Below, one piece after another: positions 19,848-28,219 of a stretch of 38,035 nucleotides of DNA. The notes below the pieces were generated by a model that worked only from the letters and a program-made list of their open reading frames with translations, did no database searches and was not told where the DNA came from. Every line of letters starts with the position of its first letter. The stretch's first letter is position 1. This stretch comes from Thermoleophilales bacterium. Its GTDB lineage: Bacteria > Actinomycetota > Thermoleophilia > Solirubrobacterales > 70-9. Where the stretch lies: assembly GCA_020636955.1 (NCBI GenBank), contig JACJWY010000017.1, positions 1 through 38,035 of the forward strand. Direction: 5' to 3'. The position numbers and the translations under genes were made by a program.

Positions 19848-21511
19848 GCCTTGCCCTTGCAGTTGCTGAGCTGGGTGGCTTTCTTCTCCAGCTTGTTGAC
19901 CACGCCGGCCATGGCGGGGTCACTTGCGATGTTGTTCAACTCGTTCGGGTCCTTCTTCATGTCGTAGAGCTCGATGTCACCGAATGACCAGTGGACGTAC
20001 TTGTAGCGGCTGGTCTTTACCCCGTAGAAGGGCAGGTCGAACTTGGTCAGCGGTGTTGTGAACTTGAAGACCGGCCGTTCGGCTTCGATCGGCAGGTCGC
20101 GGTAGGGCAGCTTCGCCTTCTTGCGGGCGGCGGCCAGCAGCGAGATACCATCCATCAGACGGCCGGGCTTCGCCTTCGCCGCCTTGAGGATGGTCGGGGT
20201 CAAATCGACGTCCATCGAGGTCGAGTTGATCTTGCGCCCGGCCTTGATGCCCGGGCCCCGCATCAGGAGCGGCACGCGGATCGAGTTCTCGAAGGGCAGG
20301 AACTTCGAGGAGGCGAGCCGGTGCTCGCCCTGCAGGTAGCCGTTGTCCGAGGTGAAGATGATGATCGTGTTGTTCAGCTCGTGGGCCCGCTTCAGGGACT
20401 TGACGATCTTGCCGACCTGGTCGTCGATCGACCTGGCGGCGCCGAGACGGCCGCGGAAGCTGGAATCAACCCGCTCGATCTGCTCGTCGGTGAGCAGCGG
20501 CAGGTCCCTGACGTTGGCCGCCTTGTCGGACACGTCGGCTTCGTTGAAGGCCGGGGTCCGCGGCGCCTTCACGTTGTCGAAGGTGTGCTCGTAACGCTTC
20601 GGCGGCCGGGGATCGGGGGCTGGCGCGCCCGGCCTCAGACCCTGGATGTTGTTGGTGTCCTCGGCATGGGGGCCCGGAGTCGCGTAGTAGAGGAAGAACG
20701 GCTTGCGGGACTTGACCGATGACTTGACGAAGTTGTTGGCCATCTTGCCGTTGACGTCCATCGTGTAGTCCTTGGCCCGCTGCCAGCCGAAGTAATCCCA
20801 CGGATCGAAAGCCTGATGGAAGACGGCGAGAAGCTCGGCAAAGGAGGTCGGCGTGTTCTCGGTCGAGAGGGTGCCGAGGTTGATCTGGGCCTTGGCGTAT
20901 TCCTTGTCGCCCCAGTAGTGAACCTTGCCGTTGAGGTTCATCCCGTAGTTGTAGTAGTCGTAGGTCGACTGGTCGAGCAGCGCCTTCCAGCTGTCCCAGC
21001 CGGGCGGGATCTCGGTCAAATCCAGGGTCGAGTACTCGTTCAGGTACTTGCCGACGAAGCCGGTGCGATAGCCGGCCTTCTTCATCCAGGGGCCGAGCGT
21101 GTTGCGCTGGTTCAGCTTGCCGGGCAGGTCGCGCAGCTGGTAGTAGCCGCCGTCATTGCTCTTGAAGTTGGCGAGTACGTCGTTGTTGTGGGAAAGCTGG
21201 CCAGTCAAAAGCGATGCCCGGGCCGGACCACAAAGCGGATAAGGGGCGTTGTAATTCGTGAAGGTGGTGCCGCCCTGCTGCAGGTATCGCTTGACGTTGG
21301 GGAGGTATTTGATGTCTCCCCGGACCAGGTCGTCAGTCTGGATCAGGACGATGTTCGGCCGGTTGCCGAAATTCGAAAGATTCTTGCGCGGGGCCGACCA
21401 GGCTTTCTCATGCAGGCCGCCCAGCATCATGAACAGGCCGAACATGGCCAGGGTCAGCAGTCCGCCGACTGCGATCCTGCCTGAAATTCCTTGGAAAATA
21501 CGACGGTCCAT
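19838..21511 (-). CDS. Type I (formylglycine) sulfatase, membrane-anchored or secreted
   Basis: ATG 21511 is preferred to ATG 21517 because GGAGAGG then lies at a six-nt spacing. The N-terminus has one hydrophobic segment (GGLLTLAMFGLFMMLGGL) that acts as a signal or anchor. The sulfatase signature PLCGPARASLLTG contains the C-x-P-x-R site where Cys (residue 94 from this start) becomes formylglycine; IVLIQTDDLVRGD and IFTSDNGYLQGEHR supply metal ligands. The length of 557 residues is normal. Substrate sulfate ester unknown; a formylglycine-generating enzyme must be encoded elsewhere. A TTGACA/TATCCT promoter lies upstream, and DUF1330 and propeller-like genes follow in overlap. Confidence 0.9.
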   Translation of the reverse strand: MDRRIFQGISGRIAVGGLLTLAMFGLFMMLGGLHEKAWSAPRKNLSNFGNRPNIVLIQTDDLVRGDIKYLPNVKRYLQQGGTTFTNYNAPYPLCGPARASLLTGQLSHNNDVLANFKSNDGGYYQLRDLPGKLNQRNTLGPWMKKAGYRTGFVGKYLNEYSTLDLTEIPPGWDSWKALLDQSTYDYYNYGMNLNGKVHYWGDKEYAKAQINLGTLSTENTPTSFAELLAVFHQAFDPWDYFGWQRAKDYTMDVNGKMANNFVKSSVKSRKPFFLYYATPGPHAEDTNNIQGLRPGAPAPDPRPPKRYEHTFDNVKAPRTPAFNEADVSDKAANVRDLPLLTDEQIERVDSSFRGRLGAARSIDDQVGKIVKSLKRAHELNNTIIIFTSDNGYLQGEHRLASSKFLPFENSIRVPLLMRGPGIKAGRKINSTSMDVDLTPTILKAAKAKPGRLMDGISLLAAARKKAKLPYRDLPIEAERPVFKFTTPLTKFDLPFYGVKTSRYKYVHWSFGDIELYDMKKDPNELNNIASDPAMAGVVNKLEKKATQLSNCKGKACR

Positions 21512-21538
21512 CCCCATCCTCTCCGCTCCCGGTGTGGC

Positions 21539-21578
21539 TCCTCCGGACGGAGGATAACCAAAACCTGATCCGTGTCAA
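21539..21578 (-). promoter_or_regulatory. Sulfatase operon promoter and adjacent palindrome
   Basis: On the reverse strand TTGACA (21578-21573) and TATCCT (21556-21551) are separated by 16 bp. A perfect palindrome, TCCTCCG-GA-CGGAGGA (21539-21554), overlaps the -10 element and the expected transcription start, a good position for a repressor site or a 5' hairpin. Confidence 0.55.
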
Positions 21579-21659
21579 GTTTTAGAACACAAGCGACCGA
21601 TACTTGTAGCGGTAAACACCCCGACCGGTCCGGAAGTTGTGCTCTGTCCGGCACCCGGA

Positions 21660-23261
21660 TCAGGTCGCGGCGGCTGGTTCCTCTTCGACTTCGCCCAGCA
21701 CCCGGTCGGGCAGGTTGCGGGCCGACCAGAACGAGGGGATGACCAGCAGGGCCGCGAAGAGCAGGGCCAGCTTGAGGGACTGGAGCTGGGCATCCTCGTA
21801 ACCGGCGACGATCGCCTCGGTCTCCTGCGGGCTGATCCCGGCCCGCTCGGCTGACTGTTTCACCTGATCCGAGGAAACGAAACTGCCGCCGGAACTCAAC
21901 TGCTTCTGAACCGCCGACTTGGTCTGGTCGGAAATGGCGCTGTGATTTTCGACGTTGCCGCTAAAGGCGGCGAGCAGGCCGGTGATCAGGATCGCGCCGA
22001 GAATCGCGGTGCCGAGCGAGGAGCCGAGTTGCTGGGCGGTGTACTGGAGGCCCCCGGCCTCGCTGCGGTCCTGATCCCCGACCGCCGACTGGGCGACGTT
22101 GCCGAGCTGGGAGACGATCAGCCCCATCCCGATCCCGAGCACGCCCATGGCGATCAGGAAGTCGGTGTTGTCAAGGGACGGTTCGATCGTCCCGACCAGC
22201 ATCAGGGCCGAGACGAAGACCACGACCAGCCCGAGCCGGACCAGCTTCTTCGGTGCGAAGCGCGAAGCGAGGGCGGAACCGGCCAGGGCCGTAAAAAAGA
22301 GTCCGGCCGAGGTCGGCAGCATCCGGATCCCGGTGTCGAGCGCGTCGAAGCCCAGCACCACCTGCAGGTAGAGCGGGATGGTGAAGAAGATGCCCATCAG
22401 AATGAGGTTCTGGGCCAGCATCATCGAAAGTCCGGAACGGAGCGGGACGATCCGCAGCAACCCGAGATGAACCAGTGGATCCTCGCCACGCTCCTCGCGG
22501 CGCCTTTCCCAGCTGGCGAAGAGCCCGAGCAGGATCAGCCCGGCGATGATCACGAAGGGGGTCAGCGAGAACCCGAAGATCTCGACCGGTGAATTGGACG
22601 GTTTGAGCCAGCCCCAGTTGCTGGCCTGGAGCACGCCGAGCACGATCACCGCCAGACCAAGCGCTGAAAGGAGGCCGCCGATCAGATCGAGCTTCGGCCT
22701 CCTTCCTTCCATCGGCGGCTCCAGCATCCAGCGGGTGCCAAAGAAGATTCCCGCCGCCAGGATCACCTCGCCGATGAAGACGTAGCGCCAGGTGAAGTCG
22801 GTGGTCATCCAGCCGCCGAGGATCGGTCCGACCGCGATCCCGACCCCGGCCATTCCGCCGAGCACCCCATAGGCCACCGCCCGGTCCTTGCCTTCGAAGT
22901 TGCCAGCGACCAGGGCAACCATGGCCGGCAGCACCATCGCCGCCCCGATCCCCTCGAGGAGCGACCAGCCGAAGGCAAGCGAGGCGACGCTCCAGGAGGC
23001 CGCGGTGAGGGCGGAGCCGGCCGCGTAGATGACCAGGCCGATCTTGAAGATCCGCTTGCGGCCGTGGATGTCACCGAGCTTGCCGCCGATCAGCATCAGC
23101 CCGGCCATGACCAGCGCGTAGAAGGCGATGATCGCCTGGATCGTGGTCACCGTGGTGTCGAAATCCTCGACCAGCTGGGAGATCGAAACGTTCATCACCG
23201 CCTGGTCCAGGACCATCAGGAACTGGGCCGCGGCAAGCACCATCAGCAGACGCAGGTTCAT
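21660..23261 (-). CDS. DHA2-family MFS drug/proton antiporter, copy 1
   Basis: The 533-residue product has the 14-helix DHA2 (EmrB/QacA) layout. Helix 1 carries FLMVLDQAVMNVSISQLV, a D-x-x-x-x-N motif C variant, followed by GGKLGDIHGRKRIFKIG (motif A) and GPILGGWMTTDFTWRYVFIG (antiporter motif C region). The segment between helices 13 and 14 is long (VENHSAISDQ to AGISPQETEAIVAGYE) and faces outward. It should export amphipathic toxic compounds in exchange for protons. It follows the second exporter gene by 19 nt and shares its TetR-controlled promoter. Confidence 0.9.
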   Translation of the reverse strand: MNLRLLMVLAAAQFLMVLDQAVMNVSISQLVEDFDTTVTTIQAIIAFYALVMAGLMLIGGKLGDIHGRKRIFKIGLVIYAAGSALTAASWSVASLAFGWSLLEGIGAAMVLPAMVALVAGNFEGKDRAVAYGVLGGMAGVGIAVGPILGGWMTTDFTWRYVFIGEVILAAGIFFGTRWMLEPPMEGRRPKLDLIGGLLSALGLAVIVLGVLQASNWGWLKPSNSPVEIFGFSLTPFVIIAGLILLGLFASWERRREERGEDPLVHLGLLRIVPLRSGLSMMLAQNLILMGIFFTIPLYLQVVLGFDALDTGIRMLPTSAGLFFTALAGSALASRFAPKKLVRLGLVVVFVSALMLVGTIEPSLDNTDFLIAMGVLGIGMGLIVSQLGNVAQSAVGDQDRSEAGGLQYTAQQLGSSLGTAILGAILITGLLAAFSGNVENHSAISDQTKSAVQKQLSSGGSFVSSDQVKQSAERAGISPQETEAIVAGYEDAQLQSLKLALLFAALLVIPSFWSARNLPDRVLGEVEEEPAAAT

Positions 23262-23280
23262 CTGCCCTGATTATCGGCGA

Positions 23281-24747
23281 TCAGGCGGCCGGCATCTCGA
23301 CTTCGCCGGCCTGGGCGGCCTCGGCATGCTCGCGGCTGTCCTTGCTGGAGATCAGGGTCGCGGCGAGGATCGCGCCCAGGAGGGCGAAGCAGGCGCCGAC
23401 CAGGAAGGCGGCCGAGAAGCCGTCGGTCAGGGCGACCGCCTGGGTCGATCCGTCGGCGAAGGAACTGGTGGTGGTCGAGTTGGCGATCGAGGCGAGGATG
23501 GCCAGGCCGAGCGCTCCGCCCACCTGCTGCGAGGTGTTGATCAGGCCGGAGGCCAGTCCGGCTTCCTCCCGCTTGGAACCTGACATCGCCGCGATGGTCA
23601 CCGGCACGAAGGTCAGGCCGAGCCCGATGCCGGCCACCACCGAGGGCCCGAGCACATCCGAGGCATAGGAGCCATCCGGGCTGATCTGGGTGAACCAGCC
23701 GAGCGCGACCGCGACGAAGAGCAGGCCGGCGGTCATGACCGGCTTGAAGCCGACCCTGGTGACCAGTTGCCCGGCCATGCCGGCAGCGAGGATGATCGCG
23801 ATCGCCAGCGGCAGGTAGGCGAGGCCGGCGTCGAGCGCCGACATGCCCAGCACCTGCTGGAGGTACAGCGTGATCAGGAAGAACATCGAGAAAAGCGACA
23901 TGCCGGTCAGGATCCCGACGATGTTGGCGCCGCGGAGAGTCCGCATGCGGAAGATCGAGAAGGGAACCAGCGGCCGACGGGTGCGAAGTTCGATCACCAC
24001 GAAGGCGGCGATCAGCGCCAGTGCGCCGGCGACCCGCAGTAGGGTGGCAGTGGAGGTCCAGCCGGACTTGTCCGCATCGACCAGTCCGTAGACCAGGAGG
24101 GCGAGGCCGGCGGTGATTGTCACCGCACCGGGGATGTCGAGGGTGCGCTCGGACTCATCTTCCTCACGGGACTCGAGCAGCCGCTGCGGAGCCTGCCAGA
24201 CCACGAAGGCGGCGATCGGCACGTTGACGAAAAGCACCCATTCCCATCCGGCCCATTCGGTCAGCACGCCGCCGAGCAGCACCCCGGCCGCTCCGCCGGC
24301 GCCAGCCACCGCACCCCAGATACCGAGGGCGCGGTTGCGCTCCGAGCCTTCGGCGAAGGTGGTGGTCACGATCGAGAGCGCGGCGGGCGAGGCGATCGCG
24401 GCGCCGAGGCCCTGGACGGCCCGGGCGATGATCAGCCAGGCCTCCGACTGGGCCAGGCCACCGGCCAGCGACGCAACGCCGAAAAGCGACATGCCGATCA
24501 TGAACATTCGCCGGCGACCGAGGAAGTCGGCGAGCCGGCCGCCGAGCAGCAGAAAACCGCCGAAGACGAGGGTGTAGCTGTTGACCACCCAGGAGAGGCT
24601 GTCCTGCGAGATGTCGAGCGCCTTGCCGATCGAGGGCAGGGCGACGTTGGTGATCGAGGCGTCGATGACGACGACGAACTGGGTGAGGGCCAGCAGCATC
24701 AGCGCCAGGTTCTTGGCATGAGGGCTGCTGAGGTCGGGTCCGGACAA
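23281..24747 (-). CDS. DHA2-family MFS drug/proton antiporter, copy 2
   Basis: TTG 24747 is the start: AGGAG lies six nt upstream. The 488-residue product is a 14-helix DHA2 transporter with FVVVIDASITNVALPSIGKA in helix 1, GGRLADFLGRRRMFMIG (motif A) and VLLGGVLTEWAGWEWVLFVN in helix 5-6. It is the first gene of a two-exporter operon and is divergent from a TetR gene. The promoter, TTGACA-18-TATAGT, contains a palindromic operator in its spacer. Two different pumps from one promoter suggests a response to one inducer with overlapping substrate ranges. Confidence 0.92.
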   Translation of the reverse strand: MSGPDLSSPHAKNLALMLLALTQFVVVIDASITNVALPSIGKALDISQDSLSWVVNSYTLVFGGFLLLGGRLADFLGRRRMFMIGMSLFGVASLAGGLAQSEAWLIIARAVQGLGAAIASPAALSIVTTTFAEGSERNRALGIWGAVAGAGGAAGVLLGGVLTEWAGWEWVLFVNVPIAAFVVWQAPQRLLESREEDESERTLDIPGAVTITAGLALLVYGLVDADKSGWTSTATLLRVAGALALIAAFVVIELRTRRPLVPFSIFRMRTLRGANIVGILTGMSLFSMFFLITLYLQQVLGMSALDAGLAYLPLAIAIILAAGMAGQLVTRVGFKPVMTAGLLFVAVALGWFTQISPDGSYASDVLGPSVVAGIGLGLTFVPVTIAAMSGSKREEAGLASGLINTSQQVGGALGLAILASIANSTTTSSFADGSTQAVALTDGFSAAFLVGACFALLGAILAATLISSKDSREHAEAAQAGEVEMPAA

Positions 24748-24785
24748 GAGGTGCTCCTGAAATTTGCTGGTCGGCTTATAATCGG

Positions 24786-24845
24786 AAGCGGAATTCCTGT
24801 TCCGCTTTAATCAGGACTATACGGAATCCAGATTCCGTTTGTCAA
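24786..24845. promoter_or_regulatory. Exporter promoter with two TetR operator palindromes
   Basis: The leftward promoter is TTGACA (24845-24840), 18-bp spacer, TATAGT (24821-24816). Palindrome ACGGAATC-CA-GATTCCGT (24821-24838) fills the spacer. A second palindrome, AAGCGGAA-TTCCTG-TTCCGCTT (24786-24807), shares the core CGGAA-6-TTCCG. Their centres are 33 bp apart, about three helical turns, so two dimers would bind one face. They are the likely binding sites of the divergent TetR protein. Confidence 0.75.
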
Positions 24846-24849
24846 CCCG

Positions 24850-25434
24850 ATGACCCCATCCGAGCAAAAAGAGCAAACCGAGCGAACCCTGAGGGCCGAT
24901 GCCCGCCGCAATCGCGAGCGGGTCTTCGAGGCTGCCCGCGAGCTCTTCGCCCGCGACGGCGAAGGCGTGCAGATGGAGGAGATCGCAAGTCATGCCGGAG
25001 TCGGCATCGGCACCGTCTACCGTCACTTCCCGACCAAGGGAGCTCTGCTGACCGAGATGGTGCGGACCCGCTTCCAGAGGTTCACCGAGATCGCCCTCGC
25101 GGCGGAGCAGATCGAGGATCCCTGGGAAGCGGTGGCGACGCTCCTGACCGAATCGTCTGTCGCGGTCGAAGGGGATGCCGGGTTCCAGATGGCGATGATG
25201 GGGGTCGAAGACCTCGAATGGGAGGGGATCGAGCAGGAGAAGGCAGCGTTCGCCGCACCCGCCGAGCGGATCATCGAGCGGGCGGTGGAGGCCGGCGCGG
25301 TGCGTTCGGACATGAGCGTCGACGACATCCCGATGCTGATGTGCGGTATCACCTCGACCATGTACTTCGCCCCGGGCGGGGCCGAGTGGCGGCGCCACCT
25401 CGACCTGGTTCTGGCCGGCCTTCGTCCGGGCTGA
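24850..25434 (+). CDS. TetR-family repressor of the exporter pair
   Basis: The 194-residue product has a standard TetR DNA-binding domain (ARRNRERVFEAARELFARDG, then EEIASHAGVGIGTVYRHFPT, KGALLTEMV) and a C-terminal helical ligand domain of the size found in multidrug-binding regulators. It is divergent from the two DHA2 exporter genes across a region with two identical-core palindromes, so it most likely represses the exporters and itself, released by an exported compound. No Shine-Dalgarno sequence precedes the ATG. Confidence 0.92.
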   Translation: MTPSEQKEQTERTLRADARRNRERVFEAARELFARDGEGVQMEEIASHAGVGIGTVYRHFPTKGALLTEMVRTRFQRFTEIALAAEQIEDPWEAVATLLTESSVAVEGDAGFQMAMMGVEDLEWEGIEQEKAAFAAPAERIIERAVEAGAVRSDMSVDDIPMLMCGITSTMYFAPGGAEWRRHLDLVLAGLRPG

Positions 25435-25497
25435 TTTTTGCCCGTCCTCCCCGGCCTCCGTCCGGAGCTGGATCCCGTCGCCGGGTAGGCTGGCGGA

Positions 25498-26616
25498 ATG
25501 AAGATCCTTTACGGGGTGAACGGCGAGGGGATGGGTCACGCAACCCGCTCGGAGCTGGTCATCTCGGATCTGCTGCGCGATCACGAGGTGCGGGTCGTCG
25601 CCTCCGGGGCCGCCTTCAGATACCTGAGCGGAGTCTTCGAGGACCTTGAGGTCAGCGAGGTCTTCGGTCCTTCCTTCGCGATGGACCAGGGCCGGATCCA
25701 GCGCTGGGCTTCCTTCACCGGCACCCTCGCTTCCGCCCGCCGGCAGCTGCCCGCCAACGTAAGGGAATGGATCTCGACGATCGACAAGTGGAAGCCCGAC
25801 GTCGCGGTCAGCGATTTCGAACCGCTGACCGGGAACTACGCCCGACTCTCCGGCACTCCCCTGGTCTGCGTCGACAACATCCACATGATCGACCGTTGCC
25901 GTCACGACCGGGAGATAACCGCCGGGGCGATCGATGACGTCCAGCTGGCCCGGGCGGTGACCAGGGCGATGGTCCCCCATGCCGGTGATTACGTGATCCC
26001 GACCTTCTTCTACCCCGAGGTGCGCAAGGGCAGGACCTCGCTGGTTCCCTCGATCCTTCGCACCGCGATCATCGAGGCCGAACCGGTCCGCGGCGAGCAC
26101 CTGGTCGTCTATTCGGGCGGCGGCGACGAGCTGATCGACACCCTGCGGGAAGCTCCCCTGCCCGTCCACCTCTACGGGATGCGCGACGGGGACAAGGTGG
26201 GCACCAGCGACGGGGCGATCGAATACCGGCCCCGCTCGATCGACGGCTTCCTCGAAGATCTGGTCACCTCGCGCGGAGTGATTACCGGGGGCGGCTTCTC
26301 GCTGCTGTCGGAAGCCGTCTACCTCGGCAAACCGACCCTGGCGATGCCGCTCGCGGGCCAGTTCGAGCAGTTGATGAACGCCCGCTACCTGGAACGCGAG
26401 GGTTACGGCACCTGCGCCCTTTCGATCGACCCGGCAGAGCTCGGCCGCTTCCTCGACGGCCTGGATGATTTTCAGGGCAAGCTGGAGACCTACTCGCAGG
26501 ACGGTAACGAGGAGGCACTCAAGGTGATCAGAACAACGGTCGAAGCTGCCGCCGGCAGGACCCGGCGTGACCGGACCAAGGCCCGACTTCAGGCCAGAAG
26601 GGTGCCCGGACTGTGA
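25498..26616 (+). CDS. MJ1255/VC2487-type glycosyltransferase
   Basis: The 372-residue product has a two-domain GT-B pattern: MKILYGVNGEGMGHATRSEL at the N-terminus, PDVAVSDFEPLTGNYARLSG, and in the C-terminal donor domain GVITGGGFSLLSEAVYLGKP then MPLAGQFEQLMNARYLEREG. This corresponds to the MJ1255/VC2487 family of MurG/GT28-related glycosyltransferases; acceptor and donor are unknown. A TAGGCT hexamer (25486-25491) lies six nt before the ATG, so the message is probably leaderless. It overlaps the deacetylase gene by 4 nt, and a membrane protein gene follows, suggesting assembly of an envelope glycan or glycolipid. Confidence 0.88.
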   Translation: MKILYGVNGEGMGHATRSELVISDLLRDHEVRVVASGAAFRYLSGVFEDLEVSEVFGPSFAMDQGRIQRWASFTGTLASARRQLPANVREWISTIDKWKPDVAVSDFEPLTGNYARLSGTPLVCVDNIHMIDRCRHDREITAGAIDDVQLARAVTRAMVPHAGDYVIPTFFYPEVRKGRTSLVPSILRTAIIEAEPVRGEHLVVYSGGGDELIDTLREAPLPVHLYGMRDGDKVGTSDGAIEYRPRSIDGFLEDLVTSRGVITGGGFSLLSEAVYLGKPTLAMPLAGQFEQLMNARYLEREGYGTCALSIDPAELGRFLDGLDDFQGKLETYSQDGNEEALKVIRTTVEAAAGRTRRDRTKARLQARRVPGL

Positions 26617-27449
26617 GCGGAAAATCCACCGGAACATCGGTCGGGGCCGGCGTCGCGGCGGCGGCCGGACTTGCAGCCGCCGCCGGAGTCGCCTTCTACG
26701 GGGCGCAGGTCCCGACCGCGCAGATCTATGGCCGTACGGTCTGCCGCGAGCCCGGTGCGGGGAAAAAGCTCTGCCTGACCTATGACGACGGGCCGAACCC
26801 GGCCTGGACGCCGAACCTGCTCGACCTGCTCGACGAACATGACGCCAGGGCGACCTTCTTTCTGATCGGCAAGTGGTCCGAACGGGAGCCGGCCCTGATC
26901 CGCGAGGTCGTGGCCCGTGGCCACGCGATCGGCAATCACACCTTCACCCACCCGACGATGCCGGCCAAGTCCGATCAGCGGATCCGCGAGGAACTCGACG
27001 CGTGTCGCGAGGCAGTCGAGGCGGCCGGAGTCACCTTCTCGACCGTAGCGGGGCGAATGCTGATGCGCCCTCCCTACGGCCGGCGCCGGCCCGGCACCCT
27101 GCGGGTCCTAAAGGAGAAGGGCTACATCGGAATCACCTGGTCGATCACCGGCTACGACTGGCGGCCCCACACCACCGCCGACGCGATCACCCGCCGCTGC
27201 CTCAAGGCCGGCGAAGGCGACATCATCCTGCTCCACGACGGGTACGACCAGCACCCCGCCTACGACCGCCACCGCTCGGTCGAGACGACAAAGAACCTGC
27301 TCGAGCACTATCGCCCACAGGGCTACGACTTCGTGACGGTCCCGGAGCTGGTCGAGGCGGCCGGCACCGAATCCCGGTACGCCGCCCCGGTGCGGGGCCC
27401 CGTCCCCTGGCAAGGCTCAGGCGGTCCCGGGCAGAGCCCCGCCGCCTGA
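26613..27449 (+). CDS. NodB-type polysaccharide deacetylase (CE4)
   Basis: The 278-residue product has an N-terminal hydrophobic anchor or signal (GVAAAAGLAAAAGVAFYG) and a NodB domain with LTYDDGPNPAWTP (metal and base Asp pair), GNHTFTHPTM (H-x3-H metal ligands), MRPPYGRRRPGTL (active-site Arg) and DIILLHDGYDQHP (catalytic His). CE4 enzymes remove N- or O-acetyl groups from surface polysaccharides using a divalent metal, so it probably acts at or outside the membrane. GTGA overlap with the glycosyltransferase stop implies coupled translation. Confidence 0.92.
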   Translation: MSGKSTGTSVGAGVAAAAGLAAAAGVAFYGAQVPTAQIYGRTVCREPGAGKKLCLTYDDGPNPAWTPNLLDLLDEHDARATFFLIGKWSEREPALIREVVARGHAIGNHTFTHPTMPAKSDQRIREELDACREAVEAAGVTFSTVAGRMLMRPPYGRRRPGTLRVLKEKGYIGITWSITGYDWRPHTTADAITRRCLKAGEGDIILLHDGYDQHPAYDRHRSVETTKNLLEHYRPQGYDFVTVPELVEAAGTESRYAAPVRGPVPWQGSGGPGQSPAA

Positions 27450-27452
27450 CGT

Positions 27453-28184
27453 ATGTTCGACGACCTCAACATCACCCTCACCGTGCTGCTCTTCCTCTGG
27501 TGCTTCGGGCTCGGGGCGATCGAGATCGAGATCGAAGGCGGCTACGGCTGGGCCGAGAGGCTGCCGACCTGGTACCTGAAGCGGGGCAAGACGGGCATGG
27601 TCTACGGCTGGTTCATGGGTCACCGGCCGCTGACCGGCTACCACGTATATGCCTTCACGATCCCGCTGGTCATCCTCCACCTGCCGTTCGGCATGGGGGT
27701 CGACTGGTCGCTTCCGGCCGAGCTGGCAACAATCGCCAAGTACTTCCTGCTGGCGGTGATCTGGGACTACTGCTGGTTCGTGCTCAACCCGGCCTACACG
27801 GTGAAGCGCTTCAAACGGGGGAATGTCTGGTGGTTCGAGGTGCCGTGGATCTGGCGTTTCCCGCTCGACTACTACTTCGGTGTGCTGCTGTCGATCGGCC
27901 TGGTCGCGCTGGCCTCATGGGATGCCGGGTCGGGCGAAATACTGCGCGAACATCTCTGGCTGATCGCCGGACTCTTCGTCCTCACCGGCCTGACCGTGCT
28001 CTTCGCGCCGCTCTATCACCGCTGGTACCGGCACATGCGCCGGGCCGACGCCGACGACCGGGGCATCACGCCGAAATACGGGCCACCCGCCCCGGAAGAA
28101 GTCTGGTCCGGAGGCATCCCGGACCTGCCCCCGCTGGAGGGCGAGCCTTCAGCGGCCGACGAACCGACCGTGCCGGAACCCTGA
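27453..28184 (+). CDS. Polytopic membrane protein of unknown family
   Basis: The 243-residue product has about five to six hydrophobic helices (LTVLLFLWCFGLGAIEIEIE, YAFTIPLVILHLPFGMGVDW, YFLLAVIWDYCWFVLNPAYT, DYYFGVLLSIGLVALASW, LWLIAGLFVLTGLTVLFAPL) and a Pro/Glu-rich cytosolic tail. Conserved-looking polar residues occur in helix ends (HRPLTGYHVYAF, LYHRWYRHMRR). It follows the deacetylase by 3 nt and is the last gene of the operon. It may be a membrane component of glycolipid formation, but I recognise no family. Confidence 0.75.
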   Translation: MFDDLNITLTVLLFLWCFGLGAIEIEIEGGYGWAERLPTWYLKRGKTGMVYGWFMGHRPLTGYHVYAFTIPLVILHLPFGMGVDWSLPAELATIAKYFLLAVIWDYCWFVLNPAYTVKRFKRGNVWWFEVPWIWRFPLDYYFGVLLSIGLVALASWDAGSGEILREHLWLIAGLFVLTGLTVLFAPLYHRWYRHMRRADADDRGITPKYGPPAPEEVWSGGIPDLPPLEGEPSAADEPTVPEP

Positions 28185-28219
28185 CCGGGTCCGGATTCCT
28201 GACCGGGCCCGGATGCGGG

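Noticed and set aside
5431..21511. A sulfoquinovose or sulfated-glycan utilisation locus linking the GH31 enzyme and the sulfatase
   Set aside because: The two genes are 12 kb apart with unrelated genes between, and the GH31 protein lacks the recognition segment expected for sulfoquinovose.
24817..26637. A 606-codon reverse-strand frame across the TetR and glycosyltransferase genes
   Set aside because: It is antisense to two recognisable proteins and covers the operators between the TetR and exporter genes; no domain is visible.
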